DNA from: Tubiluchus corallicola
Lineage: Eukaryota > Priapulida > Priapulimorpha > Priapulimorphida > Tubiluchidae
Reading direction: 5' to 3'
Assembly (NCBI GenBank): GCA_030141605.1
Contig: JAQGDQ010000208.1
Span: 310,001 to 374,000 of the forward strand
Length of the DNA stretch: 64,000 nucleotides
The translations under genes were made by a program, and so were the position numbers. Shown here piece by piece: positions 1-10,667 of the stretch. How positions within the stretch are numbered: the first letter of the stretch is position 1; every line of letters starts with the position of its first letter. The notes below the pieces were generated by a model, which saw only the letters and a list, made by a program, of their open reading frames with translations, was not told the origin of the DNA and made no database searches.

Positions 1-99
1 TGCGCCGTACAGGTAGATTCGAGACATGGATCTGTATTTTTAGTTGCTGCAGTTCCGGATATGGATCCGTACCTTTAGTCACTGCCTTCTTTTTAAGGA

Positions 100-275
100 A
101 ATCAGCATTTACAAGAGGACATCCTTATAAACTCTATAAAAACAGAGCCAGACTGGATGCAAGGAAGTATGCCTTCAGCAACCGAGTAGTAAACAGTTGG
201 AACAGTCTAAGCAACAAAACGATAGCATCTAAATCAATCAATGAATTTAAACGAAATTTCAAATACGAGTGGAAT
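100..275 (+). mobile_element. C-terminal fragment of a CR1/L2-like LINE reverse transcriptase
   Basis: From 111 the + strand reads TRGHPYKLYKNRARLD, then RKYAFSNRVVNSWNSL. This is the typical extreme C-terminus of CR1/L2/jockey-type LINE ORF2 proteins (an R-x-FFSNRVVN-x-WNSLP-like signature, known from those families). The frame runs past the window's left part without a recognisable RT core, so this is a 5'-truncated scrap. An A-rich run follows at about 277. Its C-terminus differs from that of the LINE at 2.87-6.10 kb, so it belongs to another family. Exact ends cannot be fixed without a consensus. Confidence 0.75.
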
Positions 276-282
276 AAAAAAA

Positions 283-1121
283 AATTCTTGTACCATACAC
301 ACACTAATGCAAGTAGAGAACAGGCATTACAGGTGATCCAAGGATCTACCTCTAGCTTTAACTTTAAGTTAACATTGGATATGGAAGTAGCAGCAAGCAT
401 TTTTGCATGCTAACTTTATCAATGTACAATAAGAGGTAAGATTAAACAGCACGCAAGCACTGAGTTCATGTATTGTTAACCTTCAGAATGGCAACCATCA
501 ACCTTCAGAATGGCAACCAATTTGCAACTAGTTACTGACGTATCACATGCTGTGGACTTAACAGTATACAAAATATGCCTAAATTTAGCCAAGGCCTTTA
601 GTTGGTGCATAATGATAATGTAAAAAGCAACGAAAATGATAGGCTATACTAGCCCTGTACTTATATTATAGCCTAGGTGCATTGTCATTGACATTAGACA
701 AAGCTTTATTGGGCAAGTTTATATCCGTACAAAAAACCGATAATTATAAGAAAAACAAAATAACCAGAAACGAATCCGTTTTTTGGAAAGTGTTGTGCAC
801 TTTGGAAAGCACTGTCGATATAAACAGTTATTGTCATTAACTGTAATTAGTACTATATGTAGTTTTCTTTAAGAAAAATGCAAAATCAAGAAAATCACAC
901 TCACCATGATGGCCACGTGATCATCGATCATTCCAATAAAATCTAAGAAATAAAATGCAGTGTTTTTGTTACTTTCACCCACGCCACGTATACCTGTAAG
1001 CGTCGAGTTTTCCTCCTGGTGGAGACTTGGGATGGCTGCCAACTGTCAAGTAGTGGCTGGTACTGAACGACAGATATGTTGTGATTAAACTGTGAAGAAC
1101 TTGTTATTATTATTATTATTA

Positions 1122-1198
<77 letters not shown>

Positions 1199-2865
1199 CA
1201 GCCTAATACTGTACATAATGTGTACATTAGGCATTGTGTCATGCAATTTTTATGCCCAAAGTGCCGGTATATAATTGGCTTACTTCAAGAATGGTGCCTT
1301 CATACACTTTTATATGCAATCCAGAAAACCGAGAGTCACTTATTTTCAGTGTTACCATATGCTTAACATTGAACTTATTGTTATGCACTTGATAAAATGT
1401 AGTGGATCATACATAGGTCAGAGCATTCTCTACCAGAAAGCGAATTCGAATTGAATTAGAACTCTGTTATAAAGATCTTCGAACAAATTTTCGAACCATT
1501 TCTGCATGTTATTCGATTTTGTTCTGCAGTAAAATCACTAAATTATTAAAAAATTGTGCACAGAAATCACAGCTAAATTGTGCTAATTTCATGAAAATTC
1601 AAATGTTTTAATGATAAGGAAAATGATAATGTGGCTGAATTGCTGTGTTATTCGAATTTATAATTTTTAGATGAGAATTGAAATCGAACTAAAAAAAAAC
1701 TCGTGCGAATTCGATTCGCACGGTCAAACTCAAACGTTTGATACATCCTACTTTTTTGGCTTCATTCAATGTGGCTTTGCCGGTTTGCTATTATTATTAT
1801 TTTTATCATTGTTATTATTATTATTGTTGTTTTTAGCATGACAATGATCATGTTATGGGCTTAATCATATTCTTATTAATTTGTACTATTTTAGTTTCCT
1901 TTATGCCGTTGTCAACACCTGCTGATCAGTAATCACGGGTTTCATGATTTCTGGCTTTATTTAGTTTGTTGGTCGTCTTTATTGTTGGCTAGCCCTTTTG
2001 CATTAATTTAATGGCTTAGCTTTCATATCGTGTCATAAAAAAATATCATGTTAGATCTTCTCTTAACAAACAGAGGACCTCTCATGATTTGATTCATGTT
2101 GTTATGCGATATGATGCCACATGCCAAGTATCCACGATTCTACGTTGTGTATGTTTGCATTAATTTTGTCTTATTACACACAAGTACTGCTCGTGCTTGC
2201 TGCTTTGCTATGTAATTGGGCAACAATACGTGCGCCGTTCTGACTGACCCGCTTATGGTGAGTTTCAGGCGATTAAACGTGGGAGTTTTGAATTCTAGTT
2301 CAGAATAATTCTCTGCGAATTTATTAATTAAAATATTGGAAAGTGAGCCGTCGATACAGTTCAGCAAGAGCCTGATCTCAATTATGTCACAAGTGCAAAT
2401 TTAAGCCACATTTCGATATTAATTTTTTTTGTGGTGGAGGGGGTGGGTATGATGACATTACGGTGTTCCGGCATATCACATTCCTTCACTTCACACACAG
2501 CGGATTCACAGTTGCACCGTAGTTAGATTAATTAATATCCAGTCAGTAATTTTGTATACTGTTTTCTTATCAAACTTCACCATATAAATTGTTGCCTGTT
2601 ACCAATTTTTTATACTATTTTCTATAAATCGCTTTTTCTATAAGTTAATTTCTTTAATTCTTAAATTTCTTTAATTCTGTAAGTTTCTTTTTCTTAGCTT
2701 CTACTGTTTACGTTCTAATTGTTTTTTATTTCTTTTTTCCGTTTCAGTAGGCTTTGTATTCTCTCAGCATTTATATCTAAATTTATATCTTTGTAAGCTT
2801 GCATATGTTTGTGGTGCCTTCAATATAAATCTGCTTCATCATGAAAATAAAATCTATGTATCTAA
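283..2865. other. Gene-free flank with microsatellites and possible retroelement tails
   Basis: No supported coding exon. About 945-1101 is a non-coding stretch running straight into a TTA repeat, an arrangement typical of a SINE or LINE 3' end. About 2560-2865 is T-rich and ends with AATAAAATCTATGTATCTA, which looks like the 3' tail of another LINE abutting the element that starts near 2866. A G-rich tract (about 2431-2449) is the only other compositional oddity. Confidence 0.5.
1102..1197. repeat. (TTA)n microsatellite, about 96 bp
   Basis: An almost pure TTA repeat with one GTT interruption near 1123. It gives rise to poly-leucine and poly-isoleucine reading frames on the two strands that are not genes. 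Its position directly after about 150 bp of unique-looking sequence fits a retroposon tail. Confidence 0.95.
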
Positions 2866-2883
2866 CTACTTCTCGATGATTTA

Positions 2884-5205
2884 TGCCAACTGCTTCATCC
2901 CGCTAATTACCAAACCTACAAGAATAACTAGTAAATCTCAAACATTAATTGATCATATAATATATATACAGTAATGACTTAGCTAACCCCATAACGTCGG
3001 GCATAATACTCTACGAAGTTGCTGACTATCTTCCTGTTTTTGCAATAATTAAAAAGCCTTTAGTCAATAGGAAATTTCACAAGGTTACAATCAGGGATAA
3101 AACTAACTTCGTTAAAGAGAACTATGTGCTTGAGCTGCACGAAGCCTTAAATACTACTGATTTCTCCAACTTACATACTTATTAAGCATTTAACTTATTT
3201 TATGAAACTTTTAAAAGGATTACAAACAAACACTTGCCATTAAAAACCCTATCTAGGAAACAAACAAGAACTTACAAAAAACAATTGTTAACACTAGGTT
3301 TGATAAAATCAATAAAAATCAGAAGTAAACTGTACAAATCACACAAATTTTCTAATAGTCTGTATAAACAAAATTGCTGTAAAACTTATTCGAATATATT
3401 ATACCATACAAAGGAAAAACTAAAAAGCAATACTACCAGAAATTGTTGCTAAATAATAAAAATAACACAAGAAAGTTACAGACCACTATTAACGATTTAG
3501 CTAATCGTAAAAATAAAGCTACCATTCTGCCCAATAAAATAAAAATTGGGTATTGAACAAACAATGAAGCTGTTATATGTGAGGCATTTAATAATAACTT
3601 TACTACAATTGGAGCCGACTTAGCAGCCAAAATAAAACTAACTAACGAACTAATCCATAATGACTTTACATAATCCTGCTCAGAAGTTGTTTTTCTTTAA
3701 CCCTATTCTGGTGCAAGAAACTCTGGATGAACTTAATAATCTCAATAGTAATAAATCACCGGGACCTGATGAGATACCGATGTACTACTACAAATTAGTC
3801 AAACTGACATTAGCTTCAATATTGACTGATCTCTGTAACAAATCTATCACTTAAGCCACTTTTCCTGACTCACTTAAAATTGCTAAAGTTATACCAATAA
3901 TTAAATCTGACTCACTTAATGACTTAAGCAATTACAGACCCATTTCACTACTTTCCCCATTTGCCAAAATTTTCGAGAAACTAATATATAATCGTTTAGA
4001 TATTTTTTTGACTAAATTTAAGATACTAACAGATTTTCAGTTTGGATTTCGCAAAACCTACTCGACTGCCATGGCCACATCTGAGTAAATCGACAGAATA
4101 TTGGATAACATGGATAAGAAATTGTATACCCGTGGAATTTTTCTAGATTTACAAAAAGCTTTTGATACAGTACAGCATACTAAGCGACAAACTAAAACAC
4201 TATGGCACAAAAGGACACACACTTAACTTCTTTAGATCATATCTCTTCAATCGTAAACAGTTTACTGGCTCTGGGAACTACTGAATCAAAAACGGCTAAT
4301 ATTACATGTGGGGTCCCTCAAGGCTCAACCCTGGGACCCTTATTATTTTATTATTTTTATTTTATGTAAATGACCTACCTACCTGCTCTAGCCTTGAAAC
4401 ACGCATGTTTGCAGATGATACAAACTTATTCATGGCCGCATCTAATATCAAAAATTTAGAAAACACTGTTAATGACCAACTTGTCAAAATTGACACCTGG
4501 CTAAAGGCAAGCAAATTAATACTCAATTATCAAAAAACTAAGTTTGTTCTCCTTACCAATCACAGAACAAATAATGGTGTAAATAATTACCAAATTAAAC
4601 TTAACAATATTAACATAGATCGATCCAATGGAATTAAATATTTAGGAATCCACATTGATGACAAGTTAAACTGGAACTCACACATTCACCACTTAACATA
4701 TAAAATAAGTAAAATTGCTGGCATATTCTTTAAACTTAGACACTACTTAGATGCTCCAACACTCAAATTAGTATACTATGGTCTAGTGTTCCCTTATTTA
4801 GAGTATGGAATATTTACATGAGGATCTGCCAAAAAAACTACAATGCAACATCTTACTGTTTATCGAAATAAAATTGTTAAGGCTGTTTGCTTTGCTGGTA
4901 CTTGTGTAAAGCAGAATAAGCTAGAATTGGCCAAATTTGATTTTAAATTTAAAAATAATATGCTGCCCCAACTGTTTAACGGATATATGAGCGAACATTC
5001 TGCTTTACACAATTACCAAACTCGTTTTGCCTCAAATAATAGTATGAGTGTAGTAAGATATAATACAAACAAAGCCCAGTGCTCTCTTAAATATCAAGGC
5101 CCCCATATCTGGAACTCTATTCCCCAAGAAATTAAAAACAAATCAATTTATTATCTTATCAGTAAATATAAAGAAAAATTAATATCTCAGCATTCATCTT
5201 TGTAG
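2884..5205 (+). pseudogene. Broken ORF2-like endonuclease/reverse transcriptase of the LINE
   Basis: Conceptual reading needs several frame changes. Fragments in order: endonuclease C-terminus (about 2884-3183, ended by TAA); linker (3234-3452); RT finger region with LNSNKSPGPDEIP (about 3735-3780, stop at 3852); a stretch around 3855-4300 with the FRKTYSTAMA-type motif and further breaks; the palm with GVPQGSTLGP-like sequence (around 4312-4340, crossed by a frameshift); the catalytic FADD motif at 4408-4419; then thumb and C-terminal region to the stop at 5205, with an in-frame TGA near 4819-4821. A working element would encode endonuclease plus RT in one ORF. This copy cannot. The acidic FADD pair is intact although the frame is not. 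Confidence 0.85.
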
Positions 5206-5452
5206 ATCTATGATATGCTAAAAGTAGTGTAAATTTTTGCTAAACTAAGTATAGTTTATAGCTACTATTTTCCTTACTTCCATTTAAGTTGAATGTTATT
5301 TCTAATAGGTTTTTCCATTATGTGTAAATTAAATTCACTAATAATCTCAACTGATGCTACTCAAGTTGATATTGCATTTCATTTATTTAAATACTAGATA
5401 AATTAAATACTAATGAGCAATTCACAGTGAATCCGGTTATTACAATGCCTCA

Positions 5453-5479
5453 TTTATATATATATATATATATATATAC
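5453..5479. repeat. (TA)n microsatellite inside the LINE 3' UTR
   Basis: Pure alternating TA tract. Confidence 0.9.
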
Positions 5480-5806
5480 AGATAATTTGCGTCACGCTGT
5501 ACAAATGCTTCAGTAAGCATTGCAGTTCAAATGTTATGGAGGTAAGGTACACCATTTGTATATCATGTAATCATCAATGCTAATCCTAAAGAATTTTAAG
5601 ATATTTTTGCTTTCAACTCTTTTCTTCATGACCAAACATACATGTTTATCCACTTTTGCTAGCTACAAGCGAAAAATTAAATTTTCTTTCTTCCTTTGGC
5701 TCTAGGTCCTCATAATATTAATTTTAAATATGCAAAGGTTAAATTATTATTTAAAGATAGTCATGTGTGTCTCTTCTTTCCCATTATTGAACATTATTTT
5801 ATTATA

Positions 5807-6098
5807 AACTAACACATTCATATAAAAATTCAGCTTTCATTCGTCTTAAATGCAAAATGTGATAATTTTTCATTACCTGTTGCATGCACATTAATTAATT
5901 AATTATATTAGTAACAATTCTGAGAGGGTGACTGACCTCGATAACTTATAGTTCCTTCGCCACCCTTTCACCACTAATCAATAATTACTTTTCACTTTGT
6001 AATGTTATTGTATGTTGTACAGATTTATAAATCACTTAGTTATGTATTTTGCTATTTTAAAGATGGTGGTAAACTAATGAACTTACTTACTTACTTGT
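5807..6098 (+). repeat. LINE 3'-terminal segment shared with 57,731-58,018
   Basis: Shares long blocks with the second copy, for example GAGAGGG followed by CTGACCTCGATAACTTATAG, and TTCGCCACCCTTTCACCA. Both copies end in tandem ACTT: four units here, seven in the other. This copy has about 18 extra bases near 5826-5845. Confidence 0.9.
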
Positions 6099-6600
6099 AG
6101 ATTCTCACTAATTTTTGGCATCTGTTTTATTTTCAGAAATCATCACACTTCGGTACCACATCTATTTTTTATAATGTACTATTTGTCTCTCCAGATCATC
6201 ATTGGGTCCCAATCGCTTTTAGTCATTTTCTGCTTGAAGTTAAATCTTAAGGGTTTTTTGCCAACCTTCTTCATAATTTGCTTCTGTCAGTTTCATATTG
6301 AAAACTAAGCTGGGAATCATTGTTGTGAACTACAAGAACTGCCTTATTTTTATAGCTTTAATTCCTACAGCATCTCAGCTAATCCATTTTATAATTGATT
6401 TTCATGTATTGTATGCTCTACTTTCTTATTTCTCTTCTCAACAGTCGTGTTATAAATTCATGCTTGATTGGTATAGTCACCTAAGCATTTATGATAGCTG
6501 ACTCTTAATCGTTCCTTTTTTAATGTACATGTTACATTCATCAACCCTTTGACAGTGTAACAGACCAGCCGTTAGTGGTTTTTGAGTTATTACCATCTGC
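6099..6600. other. Upstream flank of the CLCC1-like gene
   Basis: AT-rich, no recognisable exon or clear core promoter. The open frame at 6298-6501 has no family resemblance and I do not treat it as a gene. Confidence 0.4.
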
Positions 6601-6670
6601 TGTAGTTTTTCACAGCTAAATGTAAACTTTTCGATCAGTGGCATAGCTAAGCTTGCCCGTGGTGGACCAG
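6600..6670 (+). other. CLCC1: Probable 5' UTR exon of the CLCC1-like gene (3' edge only)
   Basis: The sequence GGTGGACCAG is followed at 6671 by GTGAGT, a near-perfect splice donor. The matching acceptor TTTATTTCAG ends at 6769, giving a 99-base intron just ahead of the coding exon. The 5' limit of this exon cannot be seen, so the start given is nominal. Confidence 0.5.
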
Positions 6671-6769
6671 GTGAGTCTATAAGGTTAATAAAATTTATGT
6701 AAAATAATTATGTCAGTAATTATAATGTTTTTGTGAAAGATTATTAAAAGTGTTTACTATTTATTTCAG

Positions 6770-6796
6770 ATGGTGATGCAGATTGGTTTCTCTTGA
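6770..6796 (+). promoter_or_regulatory. Short upstream ORF (MVMQIGFS) in the CLCC1-like 5' UTR
   Basis: If the 5' UTR intron is used, the second exon opens with ATG and encodes eight residues before TGA, about 100 bases ahead of the main start at 6898. Such a uORF could dampen translation. This is an inference from position only. Confidence 0.4.
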
Positions 6797-6897
6797 AAGA
6801 CTAGCATCATGATTGTAATCAGGATTGTTTCGTAAATGATTAATCAACAACTTGTGTTTGTGAATTGATAGACTTTGCCTAGAAGTACAACTTCATA

Positions 6898-7848
6898 ATG
6901 CATTTTTTAAACTTTCTTGCTGAACTGATGATGCAGTACATGGATCACACAACGGACACAGTGCTATGCTACTTTAAGGTGGCTTGCGAGAGTTTATCAG
7001 TCATTCAAGACCACTTTCTCATAATTGTGGCTGATTCTGTGCTTGCTGTCAATGAAAAATTTGTTGCTTTTCAAGAATACATGAATAGCAGGCATTTCTT
7101 GAGGTTTGGAGATACAGTGGAGTTAACTGAACAACAAAAACAAAGCGGCCTGATAGAAAACGTGTATTTCTGGTTCAGCGATGTTCTTTCCGAACCCGTA
7201 GTCATTTATAAAGCATCTCTGCATTGTATTCATAATGCTTTTTATGTTTTTACAAATTATGTGACTTTCCACAGTTATAACATTTGTACCTATATGATGG
7301 AGTTTTCTCACACCTTGAGGGCATGGTCATCAAATTTGATAAATCTGCTTTCTTACAATTACTTCACTTTTTGTAATTTAGTATATGACTGTTGTAAAGA
7401 CTTTCTCTTAAAGTGCTCTATGCTGATTTCAAAACTGAGCACAATTTTGTGGCACTACAGAATTTGTCTGGCTTTGTTTGTAGTGCTTACTATTTTGTTT
7501 TGGCTTTTCAAAATTTTGCTTACAATGAATTACAAAATGCAAAGACTTGCTACAGACACTGTGGAATCTTCTGAAGCAGGTATGTGGAAGCCAAATTTTA
7601 ATGAATCTGACTGCCTAAATGAATCCCTGGATAAAGGCACTATACTCAGAAAGGGTTCTAGAGAAATCTCTAGAAAATCACTGGGACTAAAAAAAGCAAA
7701 GCATTCTGCATCAGAGGAATTATTGGTGACCAAGATTTGGAAACTATTTTTAATGTTGACAACTTTGGTTTTGTCCTTCAGTATTCCATGGGAGTTTGCT
7801 TGTCAGTATCAGAAAGAAGTTGCAAAACGTGTAGCAGTTATGCACAAG
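6898..7848 (+). CDS. CLCC1: CLCC1-like coding exon 1 (317 codons)
   Basis: Starts at the ATG with A at -3 and ends at AAG before GTATAT. It holds TM1, a Ser/Lys-rich loop (about 220-275) and TM2, then QYQKEVAKRVAVMHK, equivalent to the AxxQxEVAK segment of the family. The frame stays open for nine codons into the intron, so the raw ORF overruns the exon. Confidence 0.8.
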
Positions 7849-9781
7849 GTATATATTAATTTAGCAAACTCTAAGTGAAGTCTTTTAGCATTAATTATTA
7901 ACTTGACCATGACAAAACATTAAACGATTTTGAACTTGAGGAATGTTTAGGTTATTTCCTATTTACAACAAGCCAGATAATTTAAAGTGGCAATAGTTGG
8001 CATCTATAACACTGTTTAGTATATACCCCAGACTCATTTCCTGAACTAAATTTCTAAATATTCTTGGTTTTATATAAACATTTGTACACCCTTTAATTAT
8101 ATATGTGTGTGAGGGGTTACTGTAACATCTATTTTGAAATATCTGATAAAATTTTTATGCCTGACAGAGCCACGGCTATAAAAATGACATCACTACCGAG
8201 TTACAGTACAAAACCTACTACTGATAAACTTTTGGTTTAGTTGTTCTTGATAAACTGGCTTTTAATGAAATGCAGTGTAATTCACTGTTTAGGGTTATTT
8301 GTATCTTAATTACATAATTTGCGAGGACAATTAGAAAGCCTTTTTATTTCGTAAGTCTGTTTCAGTTTCATCCAGATATTTCTCTAGACATAGAATGGAT
8401 CAGTGTGAACTGAGAGTCTAGCTGACTAAGGAAAATCATTGCTATTCTGAACCTAGTCATTTTTACGCATATAAATGGACTGCTGCATCATTGTATTTTT
8501 ATTTTTAATTTTTTTATATGCTTTTTTCATACAAAATATTGATTTGGTCGTCCTCTACGTTAGGCATCTATCCTGGTAAATTAGATCCCTTTTCCTAAGA
8601 TACGGTTTTCTAAAGACATTGCAATTTAAAGGAATCGTTTAATTATTAAAAGAAGTTTCAGTAAGTAGTCTGTTAGATCAATTTGCAACATTTTAAAATG
8701 CCAAGTCTATACCTAATAAAGCATTTTTCTTATATATTTTTTAATAGTTTGATCCTTGTTCCATGGTTAACGTTCCATGTTTTTTCCATGGTGACTACAC
8801 AGTGCAATTGAACTTAATGATTTTCTGTTTTTTACTACCTATTTATAGGGCATTCCAGTGATCTGCATTACTAAAGAGTTGAGTTTGTGGCAATCAGCTA
8901 AACTGTGGTTCTACTGGCAGTTTTCTTGGTCAGAAAATGAATGTGACAAATATTACCATGCAGTTTTGCTTGACCCAGTTTGGGAGGTGTCTCCCGCAAA
9001 GGTAAGTATGTGAGTTTTGTTACTGTGTATACTACTATTGCTACGTAACAAATCAACTATATATATATATATATATTATATATATATAAGTTGTAACCTT
9101 ACACTTGTAATAGACATATAAGTGTTGAATAAAACATCTTTTTGTATTAACAAAGTAAGTAATTTTAACTACTTGCGATTATTTCAGGCTCTTGCTGCTG
9201 CGATTACTCAGTTTGTTATCTCTCCCATGGAGATGGTCTTCCACGCAACTGGTCGTTCTTTTCGCATGCTTCTGTCTGAGGTGCCGCTTCAATGGCAACC
9301 AATCATTTTGGTTGTAACACTTTGTATAATGTTCGTCCTTTTAATTATGATGTGCAACTACAGATTAAGATTACCATTTTTCTTTTGTCTTGAACCACGA
9401 ACACCATTACACGAAAGGGTGTCAGTGGCAGGCTCACAATGTCGTGAATGTTGTTCTAAGCTACACTCTTCGCCAATTTTAAACAATCGAGTTAGTTATG
9501 TTAGGTTACAGCAGCATGTTGAGCAAAAGCATGATACAAGAAAGTCGAATCATATTTACTCTGAGCAGGTTAAATTATACGATCAGAATACACCAAAGAC
9601 TTGCTGCATTTCATCTGCAAAAAGAGATGCTACAAAGGGGAATTGTAGAGTTGAAGAAAGGGAGAACCATATTTCTAGTTCCTCAATGAATTATGGTCGA
9701 GAAAATAAATGGTTTTGTAATCAAGAAAAAATTCTCAAGACAAAGAGAACTCATTCTAAGCCTCTCAGGAGATTACTGTAA
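6898..9781 (+). CDS. CLCC1: CLCC1-like ER membrane protein (chloride channel CLIC-like 1 family), 3 coding exons, 565 aa
   Basis: Spliced CDS 6898-7848, 8849-9001 and 9188-9781; both introns are phase 0. CLCC1 proteins are multi-pass ER membrane proteins linked to ER chloride and calcium homeostasis (family knowledge). The match is in the C-terminal half: the block C-D-K-Y-Y around residue 349, then LLDPVWEVSPAKALA (about 357-371), then ITQFVISP and LLSEVPLQWQP leading into a membrane segment. This is the order seen in vertebrate CLCC1 (CxKYY, NP/DP-x-W-x-V-P/S-P-x-KALA, FVTEPL, KEIP, TM). Predicted membrane segments: about 188-210, 279-298 and 406-425, the three TMs expected. The N-terminal 180 residues diverge strongly and no clear signal peptide is present at the chosen ATG, although vertebrate members carry one. 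A missed upstream exon or a lineage change could explain this. The C-terminal tail is basic and cysteine-bearing (QCRECCSK). The gene converges with ETS1. Confidence 0.88.
7849..8848 (+). other. Intron 1 of the CLCC1-like gene
   Basis: GT at 7849, acceptor ATTTATAG ending at 8848. AT-rich; I see no other structured content. Confidence 0.75.
8849..9001 (+). CDS. CLCC1: CLCC1-like coding exon 2 (51 codons)
   Basis: Exactly 153 bases, phase 0 at both ends, donor AAG before GTAAGT. It encodes the most diagnostic part of the family: the SLW/W-F region, the CDKYY motif and LLDPVWEVSPAK. Confidence 0.92.
9058..9088. repeat. (AT)n microsatellite in CLCC1-like intron 2
   Basis: Alternating TA tract within the 186-base intron between 9001 and 9188. 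Confidence 0.9.
9188..9781 (+). CDS. CLCC1: CLCC1-like coding exon 3 (197 codons plus stop)
   Basis: The acceptor TTATTTCAG ends at 9187. The exon starts ALAAAITQFV, carries TM3 (PIILVVTLCIMFVLLIMM) and a basic C-terminal tail, and ends in TAA. Two other open frames inside it (9498-9689, 9693-9878) are shadows. Confidence 0.9.
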   Translation, partial: ALAAAITQFVISPMEMVFHATGRSFRMLLSEVPLQWQPIILVVTLCIMFVLLIMMCNYRLRLPFFFCLEPRTPLHERVSVAGSQCRECCSKLHSSPILNNRVSYVRLQQHVEQKHDTRKSNHIYSEQVKLYDQNTPKTCCISSAKRDATKGNCRVEERENHISSSSMNYGRENKWFCNQEKILKTKRTHSKPLRRLL

Positions 9782-10661
9782 AAATATTTGTGTGCTTGTC
9801 GCAAAACTTGCACGACTTTTAAAGACTGTTGTTTGGGTGCTTAGTCTTGTCTGGAATTATAAGAAATTATGGTTTTAAAAGCCCTAAAGCCCAAAAAACC
9901 GCTTCTTGATAAATTGTTTGTGATGTAAATTTGCTAATATTTATAAAATTTCTTCATTGTCTGCTGCTTGTTTTTCTTTACAGTTTAAGACTGGGTTGTT
10001 TTTAGGATTCGAAATTAAGTGTACTTTGTAATTTAATGGTATGTTTTTGAATGCTTTTATGTTTGTAGATCATGTACCTGTTTTCCTACCATGGCATATT
10101 GGTGACTACATGTTGCTTTGTGCCAGTTACGCTCACTTTTATTGAAATTTTGATTTTGTTACGTGTTTTTGCCATGAGCGATAACAAATTTGCTCACTGC
10201 AAACAGAGCACTATGAACTCTTAGCAATATTAGCGTGCGGCCTGTTATTACGACTATACCTGATGCACAATGTGTATTATTTTTGAGATTAGCAAGACTC
10301 TCATGTCTTAATAAATCTCATATTTGCAATTGAGGTGCACTTTCTTAGCAAAGTTATGAATTGAACAGAAGCAGGATTCAAAGTTATTTTAGCTAGTGTG
10401 TTTTTCAATAAAATCATCTGTTCTGCAGATTTTTCAGTAGTTTAAAAAGACTGTTGAAAGTCTTATTTAATAACATGGATCAGTGTGTTTCATTATCCAT
10501 GCAATATAAATTTGAATAAGTATGCTTTAATGAACGTAGAGCTATGGTACACATTTTTCATTTGTTTATAATATAAATTTAGCTGGAGATTTATCATTTT
10601 TTGCGAATTGAATGTAGAGAACATCACATTAATTGAAAACGACACACATACAGATAAATAC
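9782..10661. other. CLCC1-like 3' UTR and the convergent gap to ETS1
   Basis: No coding signal. Two AATAAA hexamers on the + strand (10,310-10,315 and 10,407-10,412) are candidate polyadenylation signals for CLCC1. Confidence 0.6.
10310..10315 (+). terminator. Candidate poly(A) signal AATAAA for the CLCC1-like gene
   Basis: Canonical hexamer about 530 bases after the stop codon. A second copy lies at 10,407-10,412. Which one is used is unknown. Confidence 0.4.
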
Positions 10662-10667
10662 TTTATT
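10662..10667 (-). terminator. Candidate distal poly(A) signal for ETS1
   Basis: TTTATT on the + strand reads AATAAA on the - strand, about 1.44 kb after the ETS1 stop. Another hexamer lies at 11,060-11,065, among several in this AT-rich stretch. Use of any of them is inferred. Confidence 0.3.

Larger units (their letters stand above)
2866..6098 (+). mobile_element. 5'-truncated, dead non-LTR retrotransposon (LINE)
   Basis: The element begins inside an endonuclease domain (FIPLITKPTRITSKSQTLID at about 2890-2955), continues through the linker (KHLPLKTLSRKQ) and reverse transcriptase, and ends with about 890 bp of 3' UTR and an ACTT repeat at 6081-6096. It has the organisation of the CR1/L2/jockey superfamily. 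The last about 290 bp recur at 57,731-58,018, which confirms that the 3' end lies at the ACTT tail. The 5' boundary is approximate. Confidence 0.85.

Noticed and set aside
943-1274. Open frames encoding poly-isoleucine and poly-leucine
   Set aside because: Produced entirely by the TTA microsatellite read on either strand.
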